Of a stretch of 33,443 nucleotides of DNA, positions 16,031 to 26,800 are shown piece after piece. The position numbers were made by a program, and so were the translations under genes. The stretch covers positions 1 to 33,443 of the forward strand of contig JARQWU010000097.1 in the NCBI GenBank assembly GCA_040182905.1, read 5' to 3'. Numbering within the stretch: position 1 is the first letter of the stretch; each line of letters opens with the position of its first letter. Source of the stretch: Barthelona sp. PAP020. Taxonomy: Eukaryota > Metamonada: BaSk clade. The notes beneath the pieces are model-generated. The model was not told where the DNA came from. It saw only the letters and a program-made list of their open reading frames with translations, and made no database searches.

Positions 16031-18235
16031 TTACAGGTTTGAAGCAATGAATTCTTGGATTGGGGCATTTTTCAAAAAACCGCTACCACCACACAACAAA
16101 CAAGTTCCATCATGGTTGAGGGCCATAGTATAAATATCAAAAGACACACACACTCGCTGCAACACTTGACCTGTTTCTTTTCGAATTACAGCAAATGATC
16201 TATCATAAGAACCACAATAAATCAATGAACCATCTGGGGAGAAGATGATTGAGTATATCCCCTTATCATGAACCTTGTACTTTCCTACCAACTCTCCAGA
16301 TTCAACATCAAATATCCTGACTATACCATTACCAGCACCTGTCACCCAATAAGCCCCATCTGGTGAGAAGTTGCCTGAGTTGACCTTCTTTCCATCATGA
16401 CTCCACCTGTGAAGCTCTTCATACGTCTCCAATGAAAACAACTTTGAACATCCATCATGGCTGACAGATGCAAAGCACTTCATATCGGGACTGATACGTA
16501 CAGACTGAACATTTTTTTCATGAGCTCGAGATTCATGCAACTTCTGTCCTTCGACCGTATATATCGCAATGTAACCTCTACCCATACCAAAAGAAAACAA
16601 TTTGCCATCTGGTGAAAACCACACACGTTTTACATGCCTTGGGATGCCCCAATTCACTCTTAATGTTCTCCAAGTATCAACCTCAATGATATGAATTGCT
16701 GGACCAAAACCACCAAGAGCCAATAGTTTGGAGTCTGCATTGAAATTGAGACCAATAGCATTTACATACTCCCCTTCATGCACAATTTCATGTGTTTCAG
16801 CGTTGTAGACTCTGAGTAATTTACTATTACATCCTGCAACCGCAAAAAAGCGTCCATTTGGGCTGTAATCAACAGCAAAAACCTGAGTATCAGGAAACTG
16901 TTCACTAAACGCAGGCTTTTCTTCAAATCTTTCGACTGCACGAACAATTTGCTTTCCATTTTCATTGAATGGTTCTTTTCTATTGTTATTCATAAGTTCA
17001 TTCAATTGGTTTGTCAAAAGATTGACTTGATTTGTTAATTCTTGGTTTTTATTTATCCAGTTTCTTTTTTCTTCCATAAAATTGTCTGCTTGATTGATCA
17101 ATTCTTTGTTTTTATTCATCCATTTCTCCTCTTTAGCTTTCAACTCATTGTTTTCATCAGTCAATTCTTGGTTTTTTCTTCTTAATTTCTCTTTTATAAT
17201 CTTGAAATCATCAACCTTCCTTGTCAAACTTTGAACCCTCTCATCATAAATCTTGTTTTCCTCTTTCAACACAGCATTCTCCTTCACCAACCTCTTCTCG
17301 TCGAAACCCAACCCCTCAAAACGCTCAATCAGCATCTGCAAATACTCAGTAATCTCACTGAATGTTGGTCTGGAAGCTGCCTCAACATTCAGACACATCT
17401 TGATGATTCCAAACCCAGGTATTGTGTCTAACAATTCTTGAGCATACGGAGGCTGACCCTTGATCAATTTTGCTATGACTTTCAACTCACTTAACCCTTC
17501 AAAAGGAACAAAACCAGATACTACTTGAGCCAACATAACACCAAAGGACCAGGCGTCAACAGCTGTTCCTATTATGTTCTCCTCTTCATTGGCCAACTCA
17601 GGAGCAGCATATCTCGCAGCACCCATCATGGAATTAGCGGAGCTCCTGCTTGTATCACGAACAAGCCCAAAATCGGCGATTGCAGGAGTATATACACCAT
17701 CTACTCCACGTCTCAATAAAACATTGTTTGGCTTAAGATCCCTATGCATAACACCTTTCCCATGACAAAACTCAAGTGCAGTGGAAACTTGCATCATGAT
17801 AATCAACTTCTCCTTCAAAGATAACTCTGGTATCATTTCCTCCAGATCGGCATCACAATATTCCATCACAACAGCCTTTTTGTACTCAATCTCAGTAACT
17901 CCAAAGACCTGACGAATAAAGGGGTGATTTAAAACCATAGGAAAGCATTCTCTGGTAAGTTCAGCATCAGTAATTTTTTCAACTTTATCAACAAATACTT
18001 TGATAACTACCATCTTTCCATGTCTTTTGGCAAGATGTAATAGCCCAAATCCACCGATTTTGAAGTCTCTTTCTACTATTTCAAACTCCCCTTCTGGTAT
18101 ATTGATGTCATTCGATTTCAAAAAATTATCCAATTTTTCAAAAGCATCTTCTTCTGGTTCTTTAACAATGTTTCTACGCTTCTTTGCACGTTGTTCTAGT
18201 TCGTATGATCCTTGGTTTTCTTCGAAGGTGAACAT
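16031..18235 (-). CDS. Protein kinase / coiled-coil / WD40 fusion protein
   Basis: 734 residues. The kinase domain (about 50-305) appears active: glycine loop GGFG (61-64), VVIK lysine K79, HRDLKPNN with Asp166, DFG at 188-190, and APE at 211-213; the overall style is tyrosine-kinase-like (TKL) rather than a named family. A coiled coil (about 310-425) has a repeated 21-residue unit, WMNKNKELINQ (W372) and WINKNQELTNQ (W393), i.e. three heptads. A full WD40 propeller follows (about 433-734), with blades such as YSPNGRFFAVAG, FSPDGKLFSFGMG and FSPDGSLIYCGSYD. The propeller is paralogous to the stand-alone protein at 6024-6944. Kinase plus C-terminal WD40 in one chain is uncommon in eukaryotes; VPS15 also has HEAT repeats and LRRK2 much more. 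Probably a scaffolded signalling kinase; pathway unknown. Confidence 0.92.
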   Translation of the reverse strand: MFTFEENQGSYELEQRAKKRRNIVKEPEEDAFEKLDNFLKSNDINIPEGEFEIVERDFKIGGFGLLHLAKRHGKMVVIKVFVDKVEKITDAELTRECFPMVLNHPFIRQVFGVTEIEYKKAVVMEYCDADLEEMIPELSLKEKLIIMMQVSTALEFCHGKGVMHRDLKPNNVLLRRGVDGVYTPAIADFGLVRDTSRSSANSMMGAARYAAPELANEEENIIGTAVDAWSFGVMLAQVVSGFVPFEGLSELKVIAKLIKGQPPYAQELLDTIPGFGIIKMCLNVEAASRPTFSEITEYLQMLIERFEGLGFDEKRLVKENAVLKEENKIYDERVQSLTRKVDDFKIIKEKLRRKNQELTDENNELKAKEEKWMNKNKELINQADNFMEEKRNWINKNQELTNQVNLLTNQLNELMNNNRKEPFNENGKQIVRAVERFEEKPAFSEQFPDTQVFAVDYSPNGRFFAVAGCNSKLLRVYNAETHEIVHEGEYVNAIGLNFNADSKLLALGGFGPAIHIIEVDTWRTLRVNWGIPRHVKRVWFSPDGKLFSFGMGRGYIAIYTVEGQKLHESRAHEKNVQSVRISPDMKCFASVSHDGCSKLFSLETYEELHRWSHDGKKVNSGNFSPDGAYWVTGAGNGIVRIFDVESGELVGKYKVHDKGIYSIIFSPDGSLIYCGSYDRSFAVIRKETGQVLQRVCVSFDIYTMALNHDGTCLLCGGSGFLKNAPIQEFIASNL

Positions 18236-18866
18236 GGGTAAATAAAAATAACAATGAACTGTTGAAAAATGTCTTTCATCTTTTTTTTTAGCTTTTTGTT
18301 GGAATTTTAGTTTATTTTATTGTTCAAAAAAGTTATCAAATATTTTGTTGTGTATTTGTTATTTACCTGAAAAGAGCCATTTTAAAAGAAATTTTGTTTC
18401 TAAACAATTCTGAAGATGGATCCATTAAGAAAACAGGAAGTCATCACTAGTAAATTGTTTCCAAGCCAAGAAACACTATGCGTGTGAGTGAATAAAAAAG
18501 AATAGTGTTTATTTGGTTAAGGCTTTCGAGGCCCATTGGTTATTAAAGTTGATTTTTGGTTTTCTATTTTTTTCCGCTAAAATTGACAAATAACAAGCTA
18601 TTCCCTTTTTTTTTGCCACTAAAAAGAACAAATCAGCAATTTAGTTGCAGTTTACGGTAACTTTTGACAAAAGTATCACACTGTTGCTAAAATACCTCAA
18701 ATATTTTTCAAAAAGAGCAGTTATCAAATAACCAATATAAAAAAAAAAAAAAAAGGGAAACAAGATTCTATCAAGCAGGCATTTTCAAGTGTGATTATTT
18801 AAATGTTTTATTTATGCTAAACAAATCCTTACACAACATCATAATACGAATTTTCAAATTCACTAC
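18236..18866. other. Intergenic region with repeat copy C
   Basis: About 630 bases between two minus-strand genes. It holds repeat copy C (18458-18550), T- and A-rich tracts including an A15 run near 18741, and no other feature I can support. No inverted partner of copy C is visible before the next gene. Confidence 0.5.
18458..18550 (+). repeat. Repeat family copy C (single arm)
   Basis: Reads TTTCCAAGCCAAGAAACACT, then TGCGTGTGAGTGAATAAAAA and TTTATTTGGTTAAGGC. Very close to copy B over about 75 bases. It stands alone, about 220 bp upstream of the kinase gene's start, so it may be the remnant of a second element. Confidence 0.8.
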
Positions 18867-20048
18867 TCAATCATCTTCACTACTATCACATTGAGATATC
18901 ATAAAACCAACCATATTGCCTCCATTAGTTTCATTGATATCAACCAAATCCCAACAGGTATCCACAATCATCTTGAATCCCTCTTCATCCATGCAAATAC
19001 CGGCAGCTATCAATTGTCTGATGGCCTGAGTGTCTACATTCATTTCAATGAGATTCGACAGAACATGATCATCAACCTTTGATAATTCAATGAATTTGGA
19101 TTGAAAGGAAGGGAGATAATCTCGTACCAACGGATATATCCTAATCATGTTATTGGAACATCTTCCACACACTAATTGTCTTATGTTGGGAGATACAGCA
19201 AAAGCAAACCCCATACTATCACAACCACAATAGATCTTTTGAATCTCCTGGAAGCTATCCATACCAAACGATGTGATAAAACTATCTGTAGTCATTACAA
19301 ACAGAACAGTGGATGATAGGAAATAAATGGAGTGTATTTGCTCACTCAACTCAAAGATATGAAGAAGTGATTCATCGTCAATGCTCCAGAGTTTGACCTT
19401 GTTCGATTCATCACCAACAGCAATAATTCTTTTGGTTGGATGAAAATCAGCTGCACAAATCAAACCATCATTACTGACTGAATATATGACACATAAATTA
19501 GCCAGATCGATAACCCCAATGGTTATATCACACTCAAGGGTAGCCAAAATATATCGGTAATCTGACGAATAACTGACTATCCGAATCATAGAAGAAGGAC
19601 TGATTTGTTGATTTGAAACAATGCAACCTATTAAGTCCCATCTATTTAGTTTATTATCATCGTCACCAAAAAATAAATATTTTGAACATTTGGAAAAGCA
19701 AATTCCATGAATTTGCTGATCATTGTTCAGTCTTTGCAAAATGGACAAATCTGGGAAACTGTATATGACAAGAGACATGTCGCTTGAACAAATCGCCAAC
19801 TTTTGTCCATCCGGTGAAAAGGAAATACCAGTAATATGTTCTCTTTGATCAATTAAGGTGCATCTCAATCTTTTGTTTTTCGCATCAATAACATGAAGAT
19901 TTCCATATTCACTGCCACAAACTAAATATTTACCATCTAATGAATATTTGCAAACATACATGCAACCAGAAATAACGTTTCCAATCTCACTCCTATTAAT
20001 CTCATCAATTATCACAAAAGGTATAAAATCATTAGGTTTCTCCATCAT
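18867..20048 (-). CDS. WD40-repeat protein with helical C-terminal extension
   Basis: 393 residues from the first of two tandem ATGs (20048). The in-frame TTG further upstream is not a eukaryotic start. WD-like blades run from about 25 to 315 (CKYSLDGKYLVCGSEYG, ISFSPDGQKLAICSSD, ICFSKCSKYLFFGDDDNKLNRWD, ADFHPTKRIIAVGDESNKVKLW, FAVSPNIRQLVCGRCSNNMIRIY). The last 75 residues are predicted helical and acidic, ending CDSSEDD. It is more diverged than the kinase-linked propeller and does not pair with it closely. No enzyme domain, signal peptide or membrane segment is visible. It lies beside the kinase/WD40 gene on the same strand, but no functional link can be shown. Confidence 0.85.
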   Translation of the reverse strand: MMEKPNDFIPFVIIDEINRSEIGNVISGCMYVCKYSLDGKYLVCGSEYGNLHVIDAKNKRLRCTLIDQREHITGISFSPDGQKLAICSSDMSLVIYSFPDLSILQRLNNDQQIHGICFSKCSKYLFFGDDDNKLNRWDLIGCIVSNQQISPSSMIRIVSYSSDYRYILATLECDITIGVIDLANLCVIYSVSNDGLICAADFHPTKRIIAVGDESNKVKLWSIDDESLLHIFELSEQIHSIYFLSSTVLFVMTTDSFITSFGMDSFQEIQKIYCGCDSMGFAFAVSPNIRQLVCGRCSNNMIRIYPLVRDYLPSFQSKFIELSKVDDHVLSNLIEMNVDTQAIRQLIAAGICMDEEGFKMIVDTCWDLVDINETNGGNMVGFMISQCDSSEDD

Positions 20049-20326
20049 TTCTTTGCTCAACTTAACAAATCTTTTGAATCAAAGATAATACAAATGAGGA
20101 TAAAAATATTGATTTTGGGAAAACATGGTAAACAAGAAAGTAGAGCAACAAAAGTTAATTGGACAAAATGCGTTAAAATGTGTTGACTCTTCTTAGTGGT
20201 GACATGAATTTAATCAATATTGTATTCTTTCAATGAAAGCTTGAAGAGAATTTTCAAATGTTTTGAGAAATCTTTCACATAACATTGAAAAAAAAGAAAG
20301 TGTACATAACAGCTTTTTACTCACAT

Positions 20327-21799
20327 TCAATCAAACAATTTTTTGAGATTCTCAAAACCCTTAAGAATTCTCTTTACTTCTGCTGCAGACTCTTTATAAT
20401 CCTCAATAAAATCTTTTGAACTACGATAAGAATTTTCTTGAAGCCCATTAGTTTTTGAATCTCTCGAAACGCGAGAAAATTGCTTGATATCGTCAAACGA
20501 TTCATCAGAGTCAGAGTCTGAACTTAAAACAGATCTATTAGACCTTCTTGAATATGACACATCAGACTTAGAAGATAAAGGTCTAGAAGTAACTTTTTGA
20601 GGATGAATAGATGGTTTAGAGGAATGAGAAGAAGATACATCGTTTTTGTAGTTCTTTTTAATGGAAGAAGACTCTCTATTTGAATCTTTAGTTGACCTTG
20701 GACTGTATAAACCTCTACCACCTTTACGTTTTTTCTTATTTTCTTCAATTTTTCTTTGCCTCTCTTTAACCCAGCTGGTGGGGTCAAAAACAGGTACAGA
20801 GCTATTACTAATGGATGAACGAGCACTTGAAGGCCTTCTGTGTCTACTGCTGTTGTTATCAAATGAGGTGTTTACTGTTTTCAATTCACGATCTGTGGTT
20901 TTTCTTCTGTTCATGGAAACATCTGCGCTAAGAGGCCTACGTCTTACATTATTTGATCCAGAATAAGAAACATTTTGGGAATATCTTGGTTTTTGCTGTG
21001 TGTTTGACGTTCTTTTGGTTTCAGTTGCTCTAACTCGTTCTTTTATTTGTCTCCTGTAATGCATAATTTTTTCATTCAGATTTTTTATCTCTGATTTAGC
21101 ATCTTTAAGCTTGTGTGCTAGAGAATCTCTGTCTCTCTTTAACATTTGAATATGTTTTTCACACTTTTCATTCTTTTTTTTTAGTGAGTTAGCTTCTTTT
21201 GCCAAAAATTCAGCTTCAGCCTCAACTTGTTTTAATCTTTTCCCTTGATTATCTAACTTCTTTTTCAAATGTCGAATCTCTTGTTCTTCCTGTTCATAAC
21301 CAATTTCTTTAGATGCTTTAGAACTTAAAACAGGATGTTTTTCCTTTAATTTCATCACTGACTTTTCTTGTACATCCACACTCTTTGTTGTTCGTTTAGT
21401 CTTATTCCTACTCTTATCTATTGGTTGTAATGGTAAAGGAAAATGAATTGGCCGATTCTCTTTTGGTATTGTCAAAATCAAATAGCGATTTTCATTTCTT
21501 GAAATTGTAGTGGTATTATTACCGCCAGAATTTTGACCCATTAAATTTTTTAATTTTTCATATGTAAAAACATCAACAAAACAATCACCATAATAACCTT
21601 TCAAGGTTTGCTCCAATAAATCTGTAAATTTTTCAAATTCTAAAGGATATCGTGCTTTTGTAGTAAACTGTTGAATTTGATTTCTTGTAAAATTGCCATT
21701 CCAAACAAATTGAGGATTATCTATTTGTTTTATCAAAACACTAAATTCATTGGATCCTACTAATAATTCGAGTTCATACTCATCTAAACAAACTCGCAT
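20327..21799 (-). CDS. CCDC61: CCDC61/VFL3 basal-body protein
   Basis: 490 residues from ATG 21799 (an in-frame TTG lies five codons upstream). The head domain (about 1-127) has the CCDC61 landmarks: FEKFTDLLEQTL, VDVFTYEKLKNL, then RYLILT (105-110) and IHFPLPL (118-124), matching the RYLIL...IHYPLPLP signature. This head belongs to the SAS-6/XRCC4 structural superfamily. A parallel coiled coil follows (about 165-260), then a Ser/Arg/Lys-rich disordered region. CCDC61 (VFL3 in Chlamydomonas) forms paired filaments linked to centrioles/basal bodies and binds microtubules; loss disorganises basal bodies. Its presence implies that this organism builds basal bodies at some stage. Confidence 0.9.
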   Translation of the reverse strand: MRVCLDEYELELLVGSNEFSVLIKQIDNPQFVWNGNFTRNQIQQFTTKARYPLEFEKFTDLLEQTLKGYYGDCFVDVFTYEKLKNLMGQNSGGNNTTTISRNENRYLILTIPKENRPIHFPLPLQPIDKSRNKTKRTTKSVDVQEKSVMKLKEKHPVLSSKASKEIGYEQEEQEIRHLKKKLDNQGKRLKQVEAEAEFLAKEANSLKKKNEKCEKHIQMLKRDRDSLAHKLKDAKSEIKNLNEKIMHYRRQIKERVRATETKRTSNTQQKPRYSQNVSYSGSNNVRRRPLSADVSMNRRKTTDRELKTVNTSFDNNSSRHRRPSSARSSISNSSVPVFDPTSWVKERQRKIEENKKKRKGGRGLYSPRSTKDSNRESSSIKKNYKNDVSSSHSSKPSIHPQKVTSRPLSSKSDVSYSRRSNRSVLSSDSDSDESFDDIKQFSRVSRDSKTNGLQENSYRSSKDFIEDYKESAAEVKRILKGFENLKKLFD

Positions 21800-22028
21800 A
21801 GAATATACATACAATAAAATAAAAAAATTCTTGTTGATTTTTGATTTGCAATTTTATTTTATTGTGGTTGAATTGTTGTTATTGTGAGGTTTTGGGATTC
21901 AATATCGTCCAATCTTTCAATCAGAACTAAGTCATTTCAAACAGCCAGGATTCAAATTCAATGTTTATTGATTATATTAGATCAATATAATCAATAAACA
22001 ATAACAAATTAAAAGTATTTATAAATAT

Positions 22029-23336
22029 TTACAACATAACAAAAAAATCGCCAGAAGTTGTTGTTGACTTTTTGCCCTTTTCAATTTCTCCAGTTCTTTT
22101 TGAATTATTAATATCCAATTTATCTATTTGAATAAAAGATTGTCCAGGGATCTTAAACTTTAGTTGAATATTTGGATGAATTCCATCAACTCTGTCAATC
22201 AAACCAACCAATTTCTTAGGATTTGGTTGTTCTCGAGAAGGTGTGAATGAAATCATTCCTTCTAACTCAACAGGCTCAACTAACCTCTCCAAATCAAAAA
22301 CTATAGACTTTTCGAAATGTGAATAATTGCAGTATCCTCTATTTGAAGAGAATTCTAAAGATAAAATTCTGTCTTCATTTGTGGTTTGTGGTACAGTCAA
22401 AATTATTCGAAAATCTTGAATATTAGTCATATCTGGCTTGGGTCCAATCTTAATTAACACTTTCAATCTGTCTGCAGCAGTTAATTCAGTGGAACATTTG
22501 ATATTAAAGGGATTCACATTATTCTTTGCTACAGTATATCTAAGAAGCTTAAATCTCCCATCGGGAGGTACAAATTGAATAAGCCTTGATGTTTCCCACA
22601 CACGATACTTAACACAATGATGAAATGAAAGGGTTTGTAATATGGAAGGATTCTTAAATCTCAAAGACAACTGAGGCATTCCACTCAATTGACAATTTGC
22701 TCTAATAACGCCAGATATTGAACTGGTGTTTACAACCCCATTTGCATCACAAATTAAAGTGAATTTCTCAATCGTATCTAACAAAACCCTCTGTAGATCT
22801 GGATCCATTTTTTGACTTCTCCACGGTAATCCGTTTGAAGTTTGACTGGTAAATTGTGGGAGAATATGTTGAGGTTCCTTCAAAGTAATTGTATCACGCA
22901 TCTGAGCAGAATCAATGATCATGGGAACGCCTGCTACAATAAACTCATCTAACATCAAACTGATCTTGGCAGTATTTGTTTGAATCACATAGGAAGTAAC
23001 ATCCCTTTTATCTAAAAAGTCCGCAATTTTATCTGAAAAATTTTCCATTAAACTAATCAATAATACAGGTGATTGTTCTTCCAAACAAACACAAACATAA
23101 TAACAATTTTGGATCTTTAACTGAACAAAAAAATATTTAGATGTCTGTAAAACAATAGGTACCTCATTGTTACCTTCTTTTGCTTGAGAGATTAACTTAA
23201 AAAAATGATCAGACACTCTTTTTGTAACAATTGGTGAGTATGACCTTGATATTAACAAATCTCTGTCATATTAGCTAATAATTACATAATGTCAAAAATA
23301 CCCAACATTACTTAATATAAAGAAACCTGCAATCAT
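22029..23336 (-). CDS. AP3M1: AP-3 adaptor complex mu subunit, with one 39-nt intron
   Basis: Exon 1 is 23302-23336, the intron 23263-23301 and exon 2 22029-23262, giving 422 residues. Splicing gives MIAGFFILSNVGDLLISRSYSP, which matches the conserved N-terminal strand of AP-3 mu (MIHSLFLIN...GD). The open frame alone has no ATG and hits a TAA upstream. The longin-like domain is residues 1 to about 145; the mu homology domain begins at LPWRS (about 158) with the AP-3-like blocks GVIRANCQLSGMPQLSLRFKN, VWETSRLIQFVPPDGRFKLLRY and IGPKPDM. AP-3 carries cargo with YxxPhi or dileucine signals to lysosomes and related organelles; the mu subunit reads YxxPhi. Confidence 0.93.
23263..23301 (-). other. 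39-nt spliceosomal intron in AP3M (phase 2)
   Basis: Read on the minus strand it begins GTATTTTTGA and ends AGCTAATATGACAG, with CTAAT 7 nt before the end. Joining GG to A restores a Gly-Asp pair in the conserved first strand. Length is 3n and retention meets TGA at once. Confidence 0.88.
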
Positions 23337-23818
23337 GAAAGAAGAATTTTTGTGATAAAAAGGGATAAAGCTTTATCAATTTTCAATAAATAACCTTACT
23401 ACATGTTAAATTTAGATAAACATAGTATTTAAAATGTAAATAACACATGTTCTTGAGTTTTTCAATTTTTATTCTTTTTAATTTTTATTATCATTCTCCA
23501 ACCGCAATATAAAGCTTTAAACAACATTACTTCAATGTTCTTCAAATAATATATTTTATTTTTTCTTTTTTTAAGGTGCTATAAACGTACCTTGAACAAC
23601 GTAACCCCAATAAATTCAACTTAAACAACAAATGATTTTCTTAACATTTATTATCATTATTATTATTGCTTTTACGAACTTAATTGAATGATATATGGAG
23701 AAAAAAAGATTGTCTGCATTTTACTATTTAGGAAAAAAAAAATGCCTTCATTTTGACATTTCTGATAAAATTACTGTTGATATATGATAAAGATTCAATA
23801 TTTATTGACAATTGCCAT
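23337..23818. other. Intergenic region with a 14 bp palindrome
   Basis: About 480 bases between two same-strand genes. A perfect palindrome GATAAAGCTTTATC lies at 23364-23377, just upstream of the AP3M start. A slightly GC-richer patch with AAGGT/ACCTT arms lies around 23574-23593. No gene or known RNA was recognised. Confidence 0.45.
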
Positions 23819-26800
23819 TCAATTTTCTTGTTGATCCAAAATTAACATGAGTTTTTGACTAGCTTGATGTAAACTACTGATAATAGCATGTCTCCTTTTT
23901 TTTAATTCTGTATTTTCCAACTTTTGAACACAACTAAATTCTCTCAACACAGCATCAATTTGTTCTGTACTTTCCAAACTGTTAATTTCATCTCTGTTAT
24001 CAACAGGTTGAACTGATAAACATATCAAAGATTCAGTTAATTCGCACACATTTGCAACAAAACAAATGCCAAAATTGAAAGATTTCAAACTCTTGGGGAA
24101 AATGTCACCTAAATGTTGACTGCTGAAATGTAAAGCAATTGATTGCTCATTATATGTACCATTGGCGTTTGAGATGTAATTTTTCAATGATTTCACCAAA
24201 GGAATGAATTCTTTTTCGGGGAAAATTGGATTTTCACTAGAAAGATGAATCTCCACAAATATATTGCGTAATAGAACAAAAGAAATCAGTTTAAATGCAT
24301 CTGAATTGATGAATACATTATTCGTGGTAAATCCAGAGATAATTGCTAAGGGAAAACTTAACCAATACTGTAATTTTTGTAATGGTGAGTATTTAATCAA
24401 AAAATTACTAAATCCTTGCATATAACTCTTTAATCCATTAATATCACCACTATACTCATTATTTATACATCTACAGATCAAAACTTTTAAAGAATCATAA
24501 TTAATTATGTTATTGTTCGTAATGCAATCACAAGTCGTTATTATAATCTCAAAAATCTCATTCTTCTTACTTTCACATTCAATAATCATACTCTCAAACA
24601 TCATTATATCTTGATTGGTCAATAAGATTCTTGTTGACTTTTCTGATAAGATGTTATTGAATGAATTTTTGATCAAAGCATAGTACCAGCCCCAAATGTT
24701 CAAAATGATAATGATCTCTGGGATACTACTGATATCTGTCAAAATATTTAGATGGATTAAAGTGCTCAATTTTTTAATTGTTGAGAAAGTGTCGATTATT
24801 GAATATTCACTCAAAAGACCTTTGCAAAACAAAGGAAATGGAGGAGGAATGGAATGTTTGATGGATTGAATAAGAATATCTTGGGTTAGAGGATTATTGA
24901 AATCTAAATTGAGTAAAATTTTTTGCAAAAGATTGATGGAAAAAGAAAAAATTTGACTCAACTTTGTTTGTAACAAGGAACAAGTCACGAAAATAAGCTG
25001 AGGATACAACAATATTTCTTTCTTTGTGTTTTCAACAACCAACATCAACAGATCAAGAAGGGTCGCTAAACACATGTAATGAAGAGATGAAGATTCATCA
25101 GAGATCAACTTAGGAATAAACGATAAGAAGTATGACAAGACTTTGCAACTCTTAGGTTTCAATTCATTTGTAGTCAACAAAGCCCTCAAAGACAGCAACA
25201 GCTTGATCAAAAATATAAGTTCATTCGTGCCAAATGAATACGTCAAATCGTCAATAAGCAACTGCCCCATACACAGGCACAAGTCATAAAGTTGTTCTAA
25301 TATAGTACTGTCACACAATTTAACAATACTGGACAGAAGTTGATAAAAAGATAAAGAATTAAGATGTTTGGTCAATTCAGCAGATGATTTGACTTCAAAA
25401 ATATTTTCCATTCTTTCTTCTTGGGTTTTGATGGTGTTGTAACAATGAATGAAATTAACAAACCTGTTTAGCTCAGAAATTCCATTGAAATTCAGAAATT
25501 CGCTGGAAAAATCATCCAGTGATGATTTATAATTCGCTGTGATCGTTGATTTCACTACAGCAGTGACTGTCTCAATCAAAACTTTTTTGGCGCTATTAAC
25601 AACTGTTATTGACCCACTATCAAAACACAGTAAACTCGAATATATTAATACAGACGCTACATGATCACATAACACTATGTTCATCAAATTGCTGGAGGAA
25701 ATCAAGGAAATCAACAAAATCAAAACCTCAATCGCCAATCCTCCCTTTTCTTTGTGCTCATAATCATCAAAAGAATGACCAGTAAACGTTGTCAACAAAT
25801 CATCACTCGTGTCATCAGCAAAATAATGCAGTCTGCCACGATACTGTTTTAAAGATTGATCAACAGTTAGACGAACGCAAATTCTTCGCCCAATTGACGG
25901 TAATAATAATTCTCTCAACATCGTTGTGGCAGTCAGTCCAACAAATGCCGTAGACTCTTCATTAATAATAATTTCAGCAATGTCCAATAACAAAAGATAC
26001 AAAGGATCAATCAACAACTGTTGTTCCCAATCATCCAAATGTTTGAATATTTTCAAAAGTTTCAGCATTTCCTTCATTAGCAAAAACAAAATTATCTCAA
26101 TATTGTTCGAATTGGTTGCTAGACATCTGATAACAGTCAAATACTTATCCATCCGGGTGAATTGCGACAATTTAAATGAGAACCCTAATTTGAACAACTT
26201 TTCAAAAATAGGTGCAGTCAAACAAAAGTTTTCCGCGAGAATTACAAGATAATCCAAAATAACATCCCACCATTGTGTGTGAGTACAAACTCTCAGATTG
26301 TCCAAAAGATAGATAAATAACTTTTCTTGGTTATAACTACCAGACGGTATCAAACATCGAACCATATTACCCAATTCATTGTTGTTTCTAGAAGATTTCT
26401 GAGTAAAACTTTCAATTTGGGAGGATAATGCAATACCCACGTCCAATTGATTGAATGATCCATAGAGAGAAGTGTTTGAAGTGATTTTCTTCCTTTCTAC
26501 CAGCTTATACAATAATAGATTCGTTAAGATGTTAAAATTCTCCATGGAGTGGTTCATATCAGTCAAAATAATCAAAAGACAATAGACAAATGAATCTAAT
26601 CTAAAAACAGTCGTCAATTCAAAAGCATGCAAATAGATGTTCAAATAAGATTGACTCAATCTTTGATTGTTAGCAGAAAACAGGTTATTCAATAAGTGCA
26701 AGGTCAATTGCTTTGATTTATCAAACAACCTACTAAATAAATGAATAAATGAATATTTCAAATTTTCAACAAGAATAAATTTGTCAAAAAACCTCAATAC

